A stretch of 64,000 nt of DNA from Dyadobacter subterraneus. GTDB lineage: Bacteria; Bacteroidota; Bacteroidia; Cytophagales; Spirosomataceae. Position numbers and translations under genes: made by a program. The notes below the pieces were generated by a model, which was given only the letters and a program-made list of their open reading frames with translations, had not been told where the DNA came from and did no database searches. Location of the stretch: NCBI RefSeq assembly GCF_015221875.1, contig NZ_JACYGY010000001.1, positions 5,000,501-5,064,500 of the forward strand. Reading direction: 5' to 3'. How positions within the stretch are numbered: the first letter of the stretch is position 1; every line of letters begins with the position of its first letter. Below, one piece after another: positions 16,838 to 25,474 of the stretch.

Positions 16838-19800
16838 ATGCTGAAAAAACCAGGCATAAGCGAGCGGATCAGTGCGTTAAAACATCATAAAAATGACTAT
16901 ATTTTTGACAATTTCAACGTTGCAGAACTAAGTCATAATTTCATTTTAAAATACAGTTCTTCCCTTACAGAGACCAGTAGAAGAGGTTTTTTTGATATTC
17001 AGCCAAATGTCATTGAAGTAGATTTTGCCACGTTCCTGACCACTTCCGGTGTTTCAGATCAGCTGATCGTTTCGGTCAAACAAACAGAAAATTCACTTAA
17101 ATTTTCCTGTCCGTGCAGTGCCGAAAAAAAAGCACCATGCGAGCATATGGTTCAGGTTTTGTATAACCTGATGGATCGCCGGGATTTGCGTATATTTTTC
17201 GATAAGGACCTGAGATATAATCAAATAAAACTTGTCGCCCAGGATTACGGACTGGAAAATGAAAGGAATCCGGATGAATATTTTCAGCTTCATTATGCTA
17301 ATAAAACGGTCGATATCAAGCCAAAATTAAAGCATCTTTTTGCGGTTAATGAAAGTACCAAGACCTATTTAAAAGACAATTTAATACCAAAACAAAACCC
17401 GCTTTTACCAAAAACGACGAATCCGAAAGACATTTCAAAAAGAATAATCGTTTTCGGACAGCATAAATATTATGATCATTTTTATGTCGAACTTTTTGAA
17501 GCGTTAACGACCAAGGAAGGAAAACTGAAAAACCCTCTGACTTCCGTTAATCCGCTTGACCTGATCTGGAAACTTGAAAATCCGGAAGAATTGAAGTTTT
17601 ATACCGGTGTGTCTAAATTTCACAATCAATATCGTTCCGGGAAATCAGATTCTGATATGGATGGTTTGAAGTCGCTTGTGAAAAATCCCCTCAAACTGGA
17701 TGTGTTTTACCACGATACCAAAGTGTCGGAAAGCATTTCTGCGGCTTCATTGGTACCAATTCAAATCCGGACTTTGCCGGTTGATCTGACTTTACTGGTT
17801 GATGTCAAGGATAAATTTCACGAAGTTTCCGGTCAGCTTATTGTCGACGGGAGACCGTTTGCATTGGAAATATTAAAAATCCGATACAATTATTTCGTCA
17901 TGATAAATGACACGATGCATCTGGTCGACAATCCTGATGTGCTTCGTGTTATTGATTTTTTCAAGCAAAACAATAATAAAATACTGGTTTACGAAAGCAA
18001 GTTTGAAGAATTCCAGAATACAATTCTTTCAAAAGTTGAGGACAAAATCCGTGTTACTTATGCTTATTTGAAATCGGCAACGCAAACACAACTGCGGGAA
18101 AATGGTTTTGAAAGAGAAAATCAACAACTGATTTATTTGTCTGATCTGGGAAATTATATTCTGATCACGCCTGTGATGCGTTACGGAAATATCGAGATTC
18201 CGGTTCTCTCCAAAAAGCAAATTTATTCTACTGATAGCAAGGGAAGACCTTTCACTGTTGAACGCGACGACGAACTGGAAGTACAGTTTACATCAACCTT
18301 ATTAAGACAGCATCCGGATTTTTACGACCAACTTGGGACTGATCATTTTTATCTGAGCAAAGAAAGATTTCTGGATGAAGGCTGGTTTCTGGATGCTTTT
18401 GAAGAGTGGACAAATCAGAACATTATAGTTCTAGGATTTAGTGAACTGAAAAACAATAAATTAAATCAAAACAAAGCAACTGTTTCTTTAACGATAAACA
18501 GCGGAACGGATTGGTTTAATACTAGTGTGCAGGTGAAATTCGGGAAAGAGATTGCTACCTTGAAACACCTTTCAAAATCCATCAGAAACAAAAGCAAGTT
18601 TGTTGAACTTGGAGACGGAACATTGGGAATTTTGCCGCAAGACTGGATTGAAAAATTCGCGAAATATTTCGAAGCAGGAGAAATCGCCGGAGAAGTGATC
18701 CGGACGCCAAAAATTAATTTCACAAGCATTCTGGAATTGTATGAAGATGAAGTATTGAGCCAGCCGGTGAAAAATGAACTGCTGCTATATACTTCCAAAT
18801 TCTCTGATTTTGAATCAATTAAACCGGTTGAAGTTCCAAAAGAATTAAAAACATCGTTACGAGAATATCAGAAAGACGGTTTGAACTGGCTGAATTTCCT
18901 TGATGAATTTGGATTTGGCGGTTGTCTGGCTGATGATATGGGATTAGGAAAAACCGTTCAGATCATCGCATTTATTTTATCTCAAAGAAATAAAGGACAT
19001 CAGAATACGAATCTGATCGTCGTCCCAACTTCCCTGATTTTTAACTGGCAGGCAGAAGTTGAAAAATTTGCTCCGTCTATCAAAATCCATACGGTTTACG
19101 GTTCTAATCGTGTTAAAGATCATCAAAACTTTGACGACTATGAGATCATTCTGACCTCTTACGGAACGCTTCTTTCTGACATTAAATTTTTAAAGGAATA
19201 TCGTTTTAATTATATTTTCCTGGATGAATCGCAAGCTATTAAGAACCCTGAATCACAGCGTTATAAAGCTTCCCGTTTGCTGCAATCCAGAAATAAAATT
19301 GTTCTGACAGGTACACCGATTGAGAACAATACTTATGATTTGTACGGTCAGCTTTCTTTCGCCTGTCCGGGATTATTAGGTAACAAGATTCAATTTAAAA
19401 ATCATTACGCCATTCCGATCGACCGTTTTGAAGATAGTAAACGCGCCAGGGAATTACAGAAAAAAGTAAATCCGTTTATCCTCAGAAGAACAAAACAGCA
19501 AGTTGCAACCGAACTTCCCGACAAAACCGAAATGGTTATTTATTGTGAAATGGGTGCGGAACAGCGGAAGGTTTATGATTCCTATTCTGACGAATTCAGA
19601 CACTTTTTGCTTACACATAAGGAAAGGGATTTACCAAGGGAAAGTTTGAATATCCTGGCCGGATTGACAAAACTGCGCCAGATTTGTGATTCGCCGGCAC
19701 TAATTAATGACGAAGAATATTATGGTGATTCGTCTGCAAAAATCGAGGTTCTGATTGAACAAATTGAGAGCAAGGCACCGCAGCACAAAATCCTTGTTTT

Positions 19801-20233
19801 TTCACAATTTGTAAAAATGCTGGATTTAATAAAAAAAGAATTGGTAACCCGAAATATTTCCTTTGAATATTTAACCGGACAAACAAAAAACCGTTCTGAA
19901 AGGGTAGAATCATTTCAGAATGACGAAGGCGTTCGTGTGTTTCTGATCAGTTTAAAAGCGGGTGGTGTTGGATTGAATTTGACCGAAGCGGATTATGTTT
20001 ATCTGGTTGATCCATGGTGGAATCCGGCTGTTGAGAATCAGGCGATTGACAGAAGTTACCGGATTGGACAAAAGAAAAATGTGGTTGCCGTTCGGTTAAT
20101 TTGCCCGGACACGATTGAAGAAAAAATCATGAAAATGCAGGATTCGAAAAGGGATTTAGCCAATGATCTGGTGAAAACCGATGTTTCGATTTTGAAATCG
20201 TTGTCGAAAAGTGATTTATTGGAATTGTTGTAG
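16838..20233 (+). CDS. SNF2-family DEAD/DEAH helicase-like ATPase with SWIM finger
   Basis: 1131 residues. An N-terminal SWIM-type zinc finger sits at about residues 85-110 (FSCPCSAEKKAPCEH). A long bacterial SNF2-associated region follows. The ATPase core starts at about residue 670: Walker A ADDMGLGKTVQI, motif II FLDESQ (a DESQ variant of DEAH), VLTGTPIENN, and helicase C with FLISLKAGGVGLNLTEADYV and DRSYRIGQKKNVVAVRLI. Bacterial SNF2 proteins of this type are thought to remodel nucleic acid-protein complexes. It is monocistronic and followed by a palindromic repeat array. Confidence 0.92.
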   Translation: MLKKPGISERISALKHHKNDYIFDNFNVAELSHNFILKYSSSLTETSRRGFFDIQPNVIEVDFATFLTTSGVSDQLIVSVKQTENSLKFSCPCSAEKKAPCEHMVQVLYNLMDRRDLRIFFDKDLRYNQIKLVAQDYGLENERNPDEYFQLHYANKTVDIKPKLKHLFAVNESTKTYLKDNLIPKQNPLLPKTTNPKDISKRIIVFGQHKYYDHFYVELFEALTTKEGKLKNPLTSVNPLDLIWKLENPEELKFYTGVSKFHNQYRSGKSDSDMDGLKSLVKNPLKLDVFYHDTKVSESISAASLVPIQIRTLPVDLTLLVDVKDKFHEVSGQLIVDGRPFALEILKIRYNYFVMINDTMHLVDNPDVLRVIDFFKQNNNKILVYESKFEEFQNTILSKVEDKIRVTYAYLKSATQTQLRENGFERENQQLIYLSDLGNYILITPVMRYGNIEIPVLSKKQIYSTDSKGRPFTVERDDELEVQFTSTLLRQHPDFYDQLGTDHFYLSKERFLDEGWFLDAFEEWTNQNIIVLGFSELKNNKLNQNKATVSLTINSGTDWFNTSVQVKFGKEIATLKHLSKSIRNKSKFVELGDGTLGILPQDWIEKFAKYFEAGEIAGEVIRTPKINFTSILELYEDEVLSQPVKNELLLYTSKFSDFESIKPVEVPKELKTSLREYQKDGLNWLNFLDEFGFGGCLADDMGLGKTVQIIAFILSQRNKGHQNTNLIVVPTSLIFNWQAEVEKFAPSIKIHTVYGSNRVKDHQNFDDYEIILTSYGTLLSDIKFLKEYRFNYIFLDESQAIKNPESQRYKASRLLQSRNKIVLTGTPIENNTYDLYGQLSFACPGLLGNKIQFKNHYAIPIDRFEDSKRARELQKKVNPFILRRTKQQVATELPDKTEMVIYCEMGAEQRKVYDSYSDEFRHFLLTHKERDLPRESLNILAGLTKLRQICDSPALINDEEYYGDSSAKIEVLIEQIESKAPQHKILVFSQFVKMLDLIKKELVTRNISFEYLTGQTKNRSERVESFQNDEGVRVFLISLKAGGVGLNLTEADYVYLVDPWWNPAVENQAIDRSYRIGQKKNVVAVRLICPDTIEEKIMKMQDSKRDLANDLVKTDVSILKSLSKSDLLELL

Positions 20234-20265
20234 ATGTTAGGTAGCATAGTTGAGTAAAATATTAC

Positions 20266-20333
20266 GGTGCTCCGCACCTTTGGAAAGAAGGAGATTGGAA
20301 TTTCGTTCTACAAATATTTAGGTGCTCCGCACC
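20266..20333. repeat. Two inverted copies of the GGTGC...GCACC palindrome
   Basis: GGTGCTCCGCACC occurs at 20266-20278 and 20321-20333. The second is preceded by CTACAAATATTTA, which is the reverse complement of the unit found in the following array. These copies therefore point against the array and cap it on the helicase side. Confidence 0.8.
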
Positions 20334-20365
20334 GTTCCGATTTCGAAAATATGATCAAGGGAAAA

Positions 20366-20797
20366 AAATATTTGTAGCAAAACAAATTCACAAGCCAGAT
20401 CAAAGGGTGCAGAGAATCGAAATATTTGTAGCAAAAAAATATCCGCAATCCAGATCAAAGGTGCAGAGTACCGAAATATTTGTAGCAGAACAAAGTCACG
20501 AGCCGGATCAAAGGTGCAGCGCACCGAAATATTTGTAGCAAATCAGAATCCACAAACCAGGTCAAAGGTGCAGCGCACCAAAAATATTTGTAGCAAATCA
20601 AAATCCAATAATTCAGGTCAAAGATGCAGCGCACCGAAATATTTGTAGCAAATCAAATCCACAAGCCAGGTCAAAGGTGCAGCGCACCGAAATATTTGTA
20701 GCAAATCAGAATCCACAAACCAGGTCAAAGGTGCAGCGCACCGAAATATTTGTAGCAAATCAGAATCTAATAATCTGGATTTAAGGTGCAGCGAACC
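20366..20797. repeat. Eight-unit array of an intergenic palindromic repeat (about 54 bp each)
   Basis: The sequence AAATATTTGTAGC recurs at 20366, 20420, 20474, 20527, 20582, 20637, 20690 and 20744 (period 53-55). Each unit continues with a variable middle (CAAATCAGAATCCACAAACC type) and a GGTGCAGCGCACC hairpin; the first units have decayed hairpins. Because 54 is a multiple of three, minus-strand ORFs run through it with repeated LLQIFRCAAPL peptides, but these are not credible genes. It lies between convergent genes. Confidence 0.9.
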
Positions 20798-20804
20798 AAA
20801 ATAA

Positions 20805-20847
20805 AAACCCAATTAAACGGATCATAAAATCCATCTTAATTGGGTTT
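20805..20847. terminator. Bidirectional terminator at the end of the repeat array
   Basis: A 12-bp stem (20805-20816 with 20836-20847), loop of 19, with A/T tracts outside. It separates the SNF2 gene and array from the minus-strand zinc-finger operon. Confidence 0.75.
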
Positions 20848-20869
20848 CTCTTTTTCAATTAAATATCAA

Positions 20870-21142
20870 TTAATCATATTCCACAAATGAATCATCAACA
20901 TAACACCACATCCATTTTTCTCCCGGCTCCGATGAAATAACGACCGGATGGCCGGTTTCATGGAAATGTTTTGTCATATGCTTTGAAGGAGAATCATCAC
21001 AGCATAAGGTGACACCACAGGTTTGACAGGTACGCAAATGCACCCACCTGCCGCCATGTTTTACACACTCTTCGCATTCCCGTTTTTTAGCCGTTTTAAT
21101 TTCAGTGATTGCACTGATGTGGCTGCAAATTCCGTCTGCCAT
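20870..21142 (-). CDS. UBP-type zinc-finger protein
   Basis: A 90-residue protein made almost entirely of one zf-UBP domain: CSHI near the N-terminus, CEECVKHGGRWVHLRTC, CQTCGVTLCC and the histidine series HMTKHFHETGHP. In eukaryotes the fold binds the free C-terminus of ubiquitin; bacterial stand-alone copies are of unknown function. Its ATG directly follows the TAA of the response regulator/reductase with no spacing, so the two are translationally coupled and probably work together. Confidence 0.85.
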   Translation of the reverse strand: MADGICSHISAITEIKTAKKRECEECVKHGGRWVHLRTCQTCGVTLCCDDSPSKHMTKHFHETGHPVVISSEPGEKWMWCYVDDSFVEYD

Positions 21143-22804
21143 TTATATCTCGCTTAAATATTGATGAACCATATTAATTGACATAGAACCTTCTCCAACC
21201 GCAGAAGTCACCCTGTTCATTGCGCCCGCACGAACATCGCCGGCCGCGAAAATTCCAGGAGAACTCGTTTCCAGCAAGTAAGGATCCCTGTCCACTTTCC
21301 ATACCCGTTTGAAATCTTTGTAATTATTCATTTCGCGACCGGTTTCGATAAAACCCTTGCTGTTTTTGATAATTTCCAAACCAACCCAATCCGTATACGG
21401 TTTCGCTCCGATGAATATAAATAATGCATCAGCTGATACCGAACGTTGTGCATTTGTATTCAAATCAACCAGTTTCAAACCCTGCAAATGGTTTTCTCCG
21501 CAAGCTTCAAGAATCTCGGTACAACCCAGAATTGTTATATTTTCTGTCGTCGAGATCTGATCAATTAAATACTGCGACATCGAAGAGCTCAGATCCGTTT
21601 TACGAACTATGATATAAACATGTGTCGCAAATTTGGAAAGATACATAGCTGCTTGTCCGGCAGAATTCCCTCCTCCTAAGATATATACCTCTTTATTTCC
21701 ACAAGAGGTTGCTTCGGTATTAGCTGCTCCGTAGTAAATTCCTTTACCCGTAAAATCCTCAATTCCCTGCGTTTCCAGTTTACGGTAATCGACGCCGGTC
21801 GTTATCACGACCGCTTTTGCAGTGATTTCCGTATCGTCTTCGAGTACGATTGTTTTGTATTTATCCTTTACTTTAATTTCCTTAACCGACTTAGGAGAAA
21901 GAATTTCAGTACCAAATCTTGCTGCCTGTGTTACCGCTCGTCGTGTCAGGTCCGCACCACTCAATCCGGAAGGAAAACCCAGATAATTCTCAATTCTTGA
22001 ACTAGTTCCAGCCTGTCCGCCTGGTGCTTTTCGCTCGATCAAAAGTGTACTTAGTCCTTCCGAAGCACCATATACCGAAGCTGCTAATCCAGCCGGGCCC
22101 GCACCGATAATGATCACATCATAGATCTGCTGCTTCACAGTTGCATTCAAACCAATTTTTGTAGCAATGTCCAAAACGGCCGGATTTTTCATCAACGTAC
22201 CATCCTCCAAAATTACAACCGGAAAATCAGCCGTTTCAAAATGATTCGTTGAACAGATCAATTTCCCCTGATCACTGGTTTCGATATCCATCCAGGTATA
22301 AGGGATTAGATTCCCGTAAAGGAAATCCTTAATCTGGTGAGATTTGGGCGAAAACTGATAACCAATCACTTTAATACCCTTAAAATCAGGACGATAATCA
22401 GCCTGCCAGTCGTTTAACAAATCGTCTATGGCAGGATATAATTTCTCTTCCGGAGGATCCCATGGTTTCATCAGATAATAATCCAGCTGAACATCATTAA
22501 TCGCTTTTATGGCTGCATCCGTATCTGAATATGCAGTCAGCAAAACACGTTTCGCATCCGGAAATATCTTTTTTGCTTTTTGTAAAAAATCAACACCCTG
22601 CATTTCAGGCATGCGTTGATCAGAAATAAAAATCGCAACTTCTTCCCCTTTATTTTGAAGATCCATCAAACTTTCCAGCGCCTCTTTGACAGAATCAGTA
22701 CTCAGGACACGGTACGTATCGCGGTACTTCGATTTTAGGTCGCGGGTGATGGCCCTTAAAACCTGCGCATCATCATCAATTGAAAAAATAATTGGCAACC
22801 CCAT
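21143..22804 (-). CDS. Response regulator fused to a thioredoxin-reductase-like flavoprotein
   Basis: 553 residues with three parts. A receiver domain (1-125) has acidic residues D10-D12, phospho-acceptor D62 in ISDQRMPEM, and the conserved Lys in YYLMKPWDPP. A glutaredoxin-like middle domain (about 140-220) lacks CxxC. A TrxB-like FAD/NAD(P)H domain (about 228-553) has VIIIGAGPAGLAASVYGASE, GGQAGTSSRIENYLGFPSGL, VYILGGGNSAGQAAMYLSK and GIFAAGDVRAG. The usual CxxC of thioredoxin reductase is replaced in YYGAANTEATSC. The kinase gene lies 27 bases upstream and the zinc finger immediately downstream. Output is probably enzymatic or redox sensing rather than DNA binding; the substrate is unknown. 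Confidence 0.9.
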   Translation of the reverse strand: MGLPIIFSIDDDAQVLRAITRDLKSKYRDTYRVLSTDSVKEALESLMDLQNKGEEVAIFISDQRMPEMQGVDFLQKAKKIFPDAKRVLLTAYSDTDAAIKAINDVQLDYYLMKPWDPPEEKLYPAIDDLLNDWQADYRPDFKGIKVIGYQFSPKSHQIKDFLYGNLIPYTWMDIETSDQGKLICSTNHFETADFPVVILEDGTLMKNPAVLDIATKIGLNATVKQQIYDVIIIGAGPAGLAASVYGASEGLSTLLIERKAPGGQAGTSSRIENYLGFPSGLSGADLTRRAVTQAARFGTEILSPKSVKEIKVKDKYKTIVLEDDTEITAKAVVITTGVDYRKLETQGIEDFTGKGIYYGAANTEATSCGNKEVYILGGGNSAGQAAMYLSKFATHVYIIVRKTDLSSSMSQYLIDQISTTENITILGCTEILEACGENHLQGLKLVDLNTNAQRSVSADALFIFIGAKPYTDWVGLEIIKNSKGFIETGREMNNYKDFKRVWKVDRDPYLLETSSPGIFAAGDVRAGAMNRVTSAVGEGSMSINMVHQYLSEI

Positions 22805-22831
22805 ATAATCTTATTTACTTGGTTAAGGTTA

Positions 22832-24247
22832 TTATGCATTAATTGGAAAGCAAACGACGAACTCGGTTCTCCCGGGTTCCGACGTCACGCTGATGGTACC
22901 TTTGTGTTGTTTTACGATTCTGGTTACAACATCCAATCCCAATCCGGTACCTTGTCCGATTTTTTTTGTAGTAAAAAACGGATCAAAAATTTTATTCTTA
23001 ATATCATCGGGAATTCCCGGTCCGTTGTCAATTACAGATACACAGACAAATTCCCGGTCCTGTCTGGTTTTTAATGTCAATTGCGGATTTTCAGTATTTT
23101 CCAGTGCATCCGTCGCGTTGTCAATCAGGTTTGTCCAAACCTGATTTAATTCACCAATCATCGCTTTTACAGGCGGCAGATTTTCGTCAAATTCTTCAAT
23201 GACTGTTATATTTCCCTTCTTTATTTTATAATTCAACATCGTCATCGTATTCGTAATTCCAGTACGGATATCAGCAAATACCTTGTCGCCTCCCCCATCC
23301 ATATGGGTAAAAGTTTTGACAGAATTAACAAGATCCGAAATTCTTTTGGAGGCAATTCCTATCTCAGAAACCATTCGTTCCGTGGTAAAACTATTATTTA
23401 TCCAGATCAACAACGGTGACAATTTGCCTTCCGGCATATGACTTTTTATTTCTTCAAGATCTTCAATCGACAGTCCAAATTCAACGAAATTTTCAGCCAT
23501 GTCATAGACATTCTTGATCCCTGGCTGATCGTCTAGCCAGTCCGTAATCTCATCTTCTTTATCCGCCCGCTCCATCATGGTCAAAACCGGACGCTCTTTA
23601 TTATCAAGCGCTTTGTGGATTTTGTCATTTACTTTATTAATATCCTCGGTGTCCAAACGAATCGAAATCAATTGTTTAAAAGCGTCAGGAAGACATTGCA
23701 AATGTTTTTCAAGAGAAACAGAACCTCTAACGATTGCTGCTGCCGGATTGTTTAATTCATGCGCCAGACCTGCGGAAAGTTTTCCTAGCGCCATCATTTT
23801 CTCGTTCTGCTGCTCTAATTCTGTGAATTCCCTGATCCTCGAAGCCATCACATGCACAAGTACTTGTGTCAGCTCATAATGATTCTGGATCAATTCGCGC
23901 ATTTTCTCTACCGGCAGCGATAAAAGTTCTGTCTCTTCCAGACAAACCGCACTGGCCGGCATAATCTTAGCTCTCGAAAAAGGCAGAATTCCGGTAATGT
24001 TACCGGCAACAAGGTCGGCTATTTTGGATTTATTATTGTTTTGCAAACGATAAAGTTCGATTCGTCCGCGGAGAATGATGTGCGTATATACGACAGGCTG
24101 ATTGATCTTTGCAAAAACATCACCCTCCTTCAAAATTCTGTGTTCACTTTCATCAATGTACCACTGCAACTGATTATCAGGAACTTCCTTTAACAGTTCA
24201 ATCGATTTCAGGTCTGCAACGGTAACTTCGTTAATAGCGACTTCCAT
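22832..24247 (-). CDS. Histidine kinase with N-terminal cyclic-nucleotide-binding-like domain
   Basis: 471 residues, soluble, with no membrane segment. Residues 10-140 form a cNMP/CRP-like beta-roll sensor (HRILKEGDVFAKI, YTHIILRGRIELYRL). The dimerisation/H-box LSAGLAHELNNPAAAI is near 160-175. The ATPase domain has N-box NLIDNATDAL, G1 DNGPGIP, F-box DPFFTTK and G2 GQGTGLGL. It is the first gene of a three-gene operon with the reductase-type response regulator and the UBP finger. A -7-like TAACTTTG sits at 24310-24317 on the minus strand without a clear -33. The ligand of the sensor is unknown. Confidence 0.9.
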   Translation of the reverse strand: MEVAINEVTVADLKSIELLKEVPDNQLQWYIDESEHRILKEGDVFAKINQPVVYTHIILRGRIELYRLQNNNKSKIADLVAGNITGILPFSRAKIMPASAVCLEETELLSLPVEKMRELIQNHYELTQVLVHVMASRIREFTELEQQNEKMMALGKLSAGLAHELNNPAAAIVRGSVSLEKHLQCLPDAFKQLISIRLDTEDINKVNDKIHKALDNKERPVLTMMERADKEDEITDWLDDQPGIKNVYDMAENFVEFGLSIEDLEEIKSHMPEGKLSPLLIWINNSFTTERMVSEIGIASKRISDLVNSVKTFTHMDGGGDKVFADIRTGITNTMTMLNYKIKKGNITVIEEFDENLPPVKAMIGELNQVWTNLIDNATDALENTENPQLTLKTRQDREFVCVSVIDNGPGIPDDIKNKIFDPFFTTKKIGQGTGLGLDVVTRIVKQHKGTISVTSEPGRTEFVVCFPINA

Positions 24248-24370
24248 GACAATTGTATTTAGGATTTGGTTTACAGAAAGGTTATTGGTAACGCAAAAAC
24301 TGCTGTATCAAAGTTAGCAAATCTCCCGGCAGATTTGGAAAAATCGATGATATCGACAACATATACATTG

Positions 24371-24397
24371 AAAAAGGCTTCACTATTAAGTAAAGCC
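24371..24397 (-). terminator. Terminator of the ergothioneine operon
   Basis: A minus-strand hairpin (stem 24376-24384 with 24389-24397, one mismatch, loop of 4) followed by five T, 29 bases after the egtD stop. Confidence 0.75.
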
Positions 24398-24425
24398 AGA
24401 TTTCTTATCTACGTAAATTTAGATA

Positions 24426-25385
24426 TTATTTAGTCCACAAACTATCCGTAAAGTAATGTTTGCAATCTAAAAAATGCTCGACAAGCTCAAAACCGTTGTT
24501 GATAGCAAGATTTTCAATTTCAGCAATCGTATATTTTTTAGACAACTCTGTCCATATCAACTCGTTTTGACGGAAAGAATATGTTTTACCAATTTTGGAA
24601 ATGGATACTTCCTGCTGCTTCAGACTAACCAGATAACTTCTGACTTCGCCATTTAAAGGGTTGTAGTGAGAATAAAAATCAAAGAATTCTTTCTTGAAAT
24701 TTCCACCTAATTCCTTATTTATTCTTTGTAACAAATTCATATTGAAAGCCTTGGTAATCCCTTGGCTATCATCATAGGCATCACGAATTACTGACGGATT
24801 TTTTTGAAGATCAAAACCAATCAAAAGCTTGTCGCCGCTTTTCATATGATTGTTAAATTGCCCCAAAAGATCGTTTGCCTCCTCTTCCAGATAATTACCA
24901 ATATTGCTTCCCAAAAATAAAAACAATCCTGGCTGCTGCATTTCCGACAATTCATCTATCATTGAAAAATAATTTCCAACGATGGATTTGATTTTTAATC
25001 CGGGAAGATAGCCAAGCATATTGGCTTCCAGTTCTTCAATCGCTTTTTGTGAAATATCGATGGGAACATAAGTAAAATCCACTTGGTTTTCCAAGAGCTT
25101 TTTGAGCAGCTGACGGGTTTTAATACCATCACCGGCACCGAATTCAATGATATTGAAAGGCTCGTCAAAATTCAGTTTTTTGATAATATTTTCGCCTTGA
25201 AGCGATAAAATCTCGAATTCACATGGTGTAGGATAATATTCAGGCATTTTCATAATGTCCTGAAAAATCACGCTTCCCAGGTCATCATAGAAATATTTTG
25301 ATGAAATATTTTTCAAAGGTGCGGTTAATCCTTCGTCAATATCCTGTTCAAAAGTAAGGTCAGTGGTTGTAGTAATAGTTTCCAT
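24426..25385 (-). CDS. egtD: L-histidine N-alpha-methyltransferase EgtD
   Basis: 319 residues from ATG 25385; an upstream ATG (25418) adds 11 unconserved residues. EgtD trimethylates histidine to hercynine using S-adenosylmethionine, the first step of ergothioneine synthesis. Family signatures are SSKYFYDDLGSVIFQDIMKM, PEYYPTPCEFEIL, the SAM loop IEFGAGDGIKTRQLL, LFLFLGSNIGNY and GDKLLIGFDLQK. It is the last gene of the operon, 89 bases after egtB, and a terminator follows. Its pairing with EgtB makes the assignment firm. Confidence 0.93.
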   Translation of the reverse strand: METITTTTDLTFEQDIDEGLTAPLKNISSKYFYDDLGSVIFQDIMKMPEYYPTPCEFEILSLQGENIIKKLNFDEPFNIIEFGAGDGIKTRQLLKKLLENQVDFTYVPIDISQKAIEELEANMLGYLPGLKIKSIVGNYFSMIDELSEMQQPGLFLFLGSNIGNYLEEEANDLLGQFNNHMKSGDKLLIGFDLQKNPSVIRDAYDDSQGITKAFNMNLLQRINKELGGNFKKEFFDFYSHYNPLNGEVRSYLVSLKQQEVSISKIGKTYSFRQNELIWTELSKKYTIAEIENLAINNGFELVEHFLDCKHYFTDSLWTK

Positions 25386-25474
25386 ATTTAAGTAGGTTGA
25401 TGTTTGGGCTGTCGCCATCAGCTTGCTTTCAGAACCGGAGCATAAGCCGATTGCTGAATGTCGAAAGCCGGCAG

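Noticed and set aside
20366..20797. CRISPR array
   Set aside because: Spacing is regular, but the 'spacers' are similar to each other, repeats are imperfect palindromes that vary, and no cas genes are near.
20318..20812. Minus-strand ORFs with repeated LLQIFRCAAPL peptides
   Set aside because: They are read-through of the 54-bp intergenic repeat, whose period happens to be a multiple of three; no signal for translation or protein-like composition.
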